The notes under the pieces were generated by a model. It saw only the letters and a list, made by a program, of their open reading frames with translations, was not told the DNA's origin and made no database searches. The position numbers were made by a program, and so were the translations under genes. From Spirodela intermedia (taxonomy: Eukaryota > Streptophyta > Magnoliopsida > Alismatales > Araceae): a DNA stretch of 64,000 nt. This document shows, in pieces, positions 63,615 through 64,000 of this stretch. The stretch lies in contig LR746273.1 of NCBI GenBank assembly GCA_902729315.2, positions 5,740,001 to 5,804,000 of the forward strand, read 5' to 3'. Positions within the stretch are counted from its first letter, which is position 1, and each line of letters begins with the position of its first letter.

Positions 63615-63615
<1 letters not shown>

Positions 63616-63645
<30 letters not shown>
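63616..63645. repeat. (TA)n microsatellite
   Basis: Uninterrupted TA run. Confidence 0.92.
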
Positions 63646-64000
63646 TGGTTGTGCAGCCTAAGAACAATCCTTGACTTTCATTAGCTTCTGATGAGTGTAG
63701 CAATCTCATCTTTATAACTACATAGTCGCCTTATGCTAACCAATTTGAAATTATTTTCAAGACATTCCCTTTTATTCAACAAGATGTATCAATTGTCTGA
63801 GAACAAACACTGCTTATGATGCAAGGCTAAGATTATTGGGCCATCCAACTCAAAATCAATCGATAGCAAGCTTAATGATCATACCCTTTTTATCATAGTT
63901 GCAGTTTTATTTTATATTGACCAATATGTAAGTCTTGTCCACATGACCCACGTTGGTCAACCACATGTGCGGCCCAATTGCCAAAAGTGGCATGAGAGTT

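Larger units (their letters stand above)
61101..64000. other. Intergenic region rich in GGGCCC-type motifs
   Basis: No gene recognised. From about 61560 to 62650 there are many GGGCCC/TGGGCC motifs. The region also has one GA and two TA microsatellites. The last kilobase is AT-rich and featureless. Confidence 0.4.

Overview
This is nuclear DNA of a flowering plant. Every recognisable gene has GT-AG introns, the proteins are plant-type (TIME FOR COFFEE, nCBP, neprosin-domain and KMS1 families), and the AT-rich spacers hold plant Ty1/copia and Ty3/gypsy remnants. Long GA/CT microsatellites are frequent. The very GC-rich sphingoid-base hydroxylase next to AT-rich genes would suit a commelinid monocot, but I cannot place the species. 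All exon structures were built by hand from reading frames, splice sites and remembered family sequence; no search was run.

Layout: (1) 0-2.6 kb, nuclear gene for an organellar-type ribosomal protein uL22 (+). (2) 2.8-8.8 kb, a decayed Ty1/copia element (-) with both LTRs, primer-binding site and polypurine tract, broken by a 2-kb solo-LTR-like repeat. (3) 10.6-13.5 kb, a neprosin-domain gene (-), head to head with (4) 14.4-19.8 kb, the cap-binding protein nCBP (+), whose short promoter is rich in palindromes. (5) 23.8-26.9 kb, the most striking locus: two apparently identical sphinganine C4-hydroxylase genes head to head on the arms of a 1,363-bp inverted duplication, with a 362-bp spacer that is itself made of nested inverted repeats and a copia fragment. 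(6) 27-38.7 kb, a transposon-rich block with two more copies of the 2-kb repeat family, a diverged inverted repeat and an internally deleted Athila-like gypsy element (-). (7) 39.0-41.1 kb, cytosolic ribosomal protein uL22 (RPL17, +) behind a telo-box/site II promoter. (8) 43.2-49.8 kb, KMS1/VMP1-type ER membrane protein (+). (9) 54.6-60.4 kb, a TIME FOR COFFEE-like gene (-) with a frame problem at exon 9. (10) 60.4-64 kb, its upstream DNA and gene-free sequence rich in GGGCCC motifs.

The genes are unrelated housekeeping, regulatory and metabolic genes; nothing suggests a gene cluster with a shared pathway. The only functional coupling visible is dosage: the hydroxylase is present twice with identical promoter-proximal sequence. 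The strongest candidate for something new is that palindromic locus, with the caveat that a perfect inverted repeat can also be an assembly or long-read artefact.
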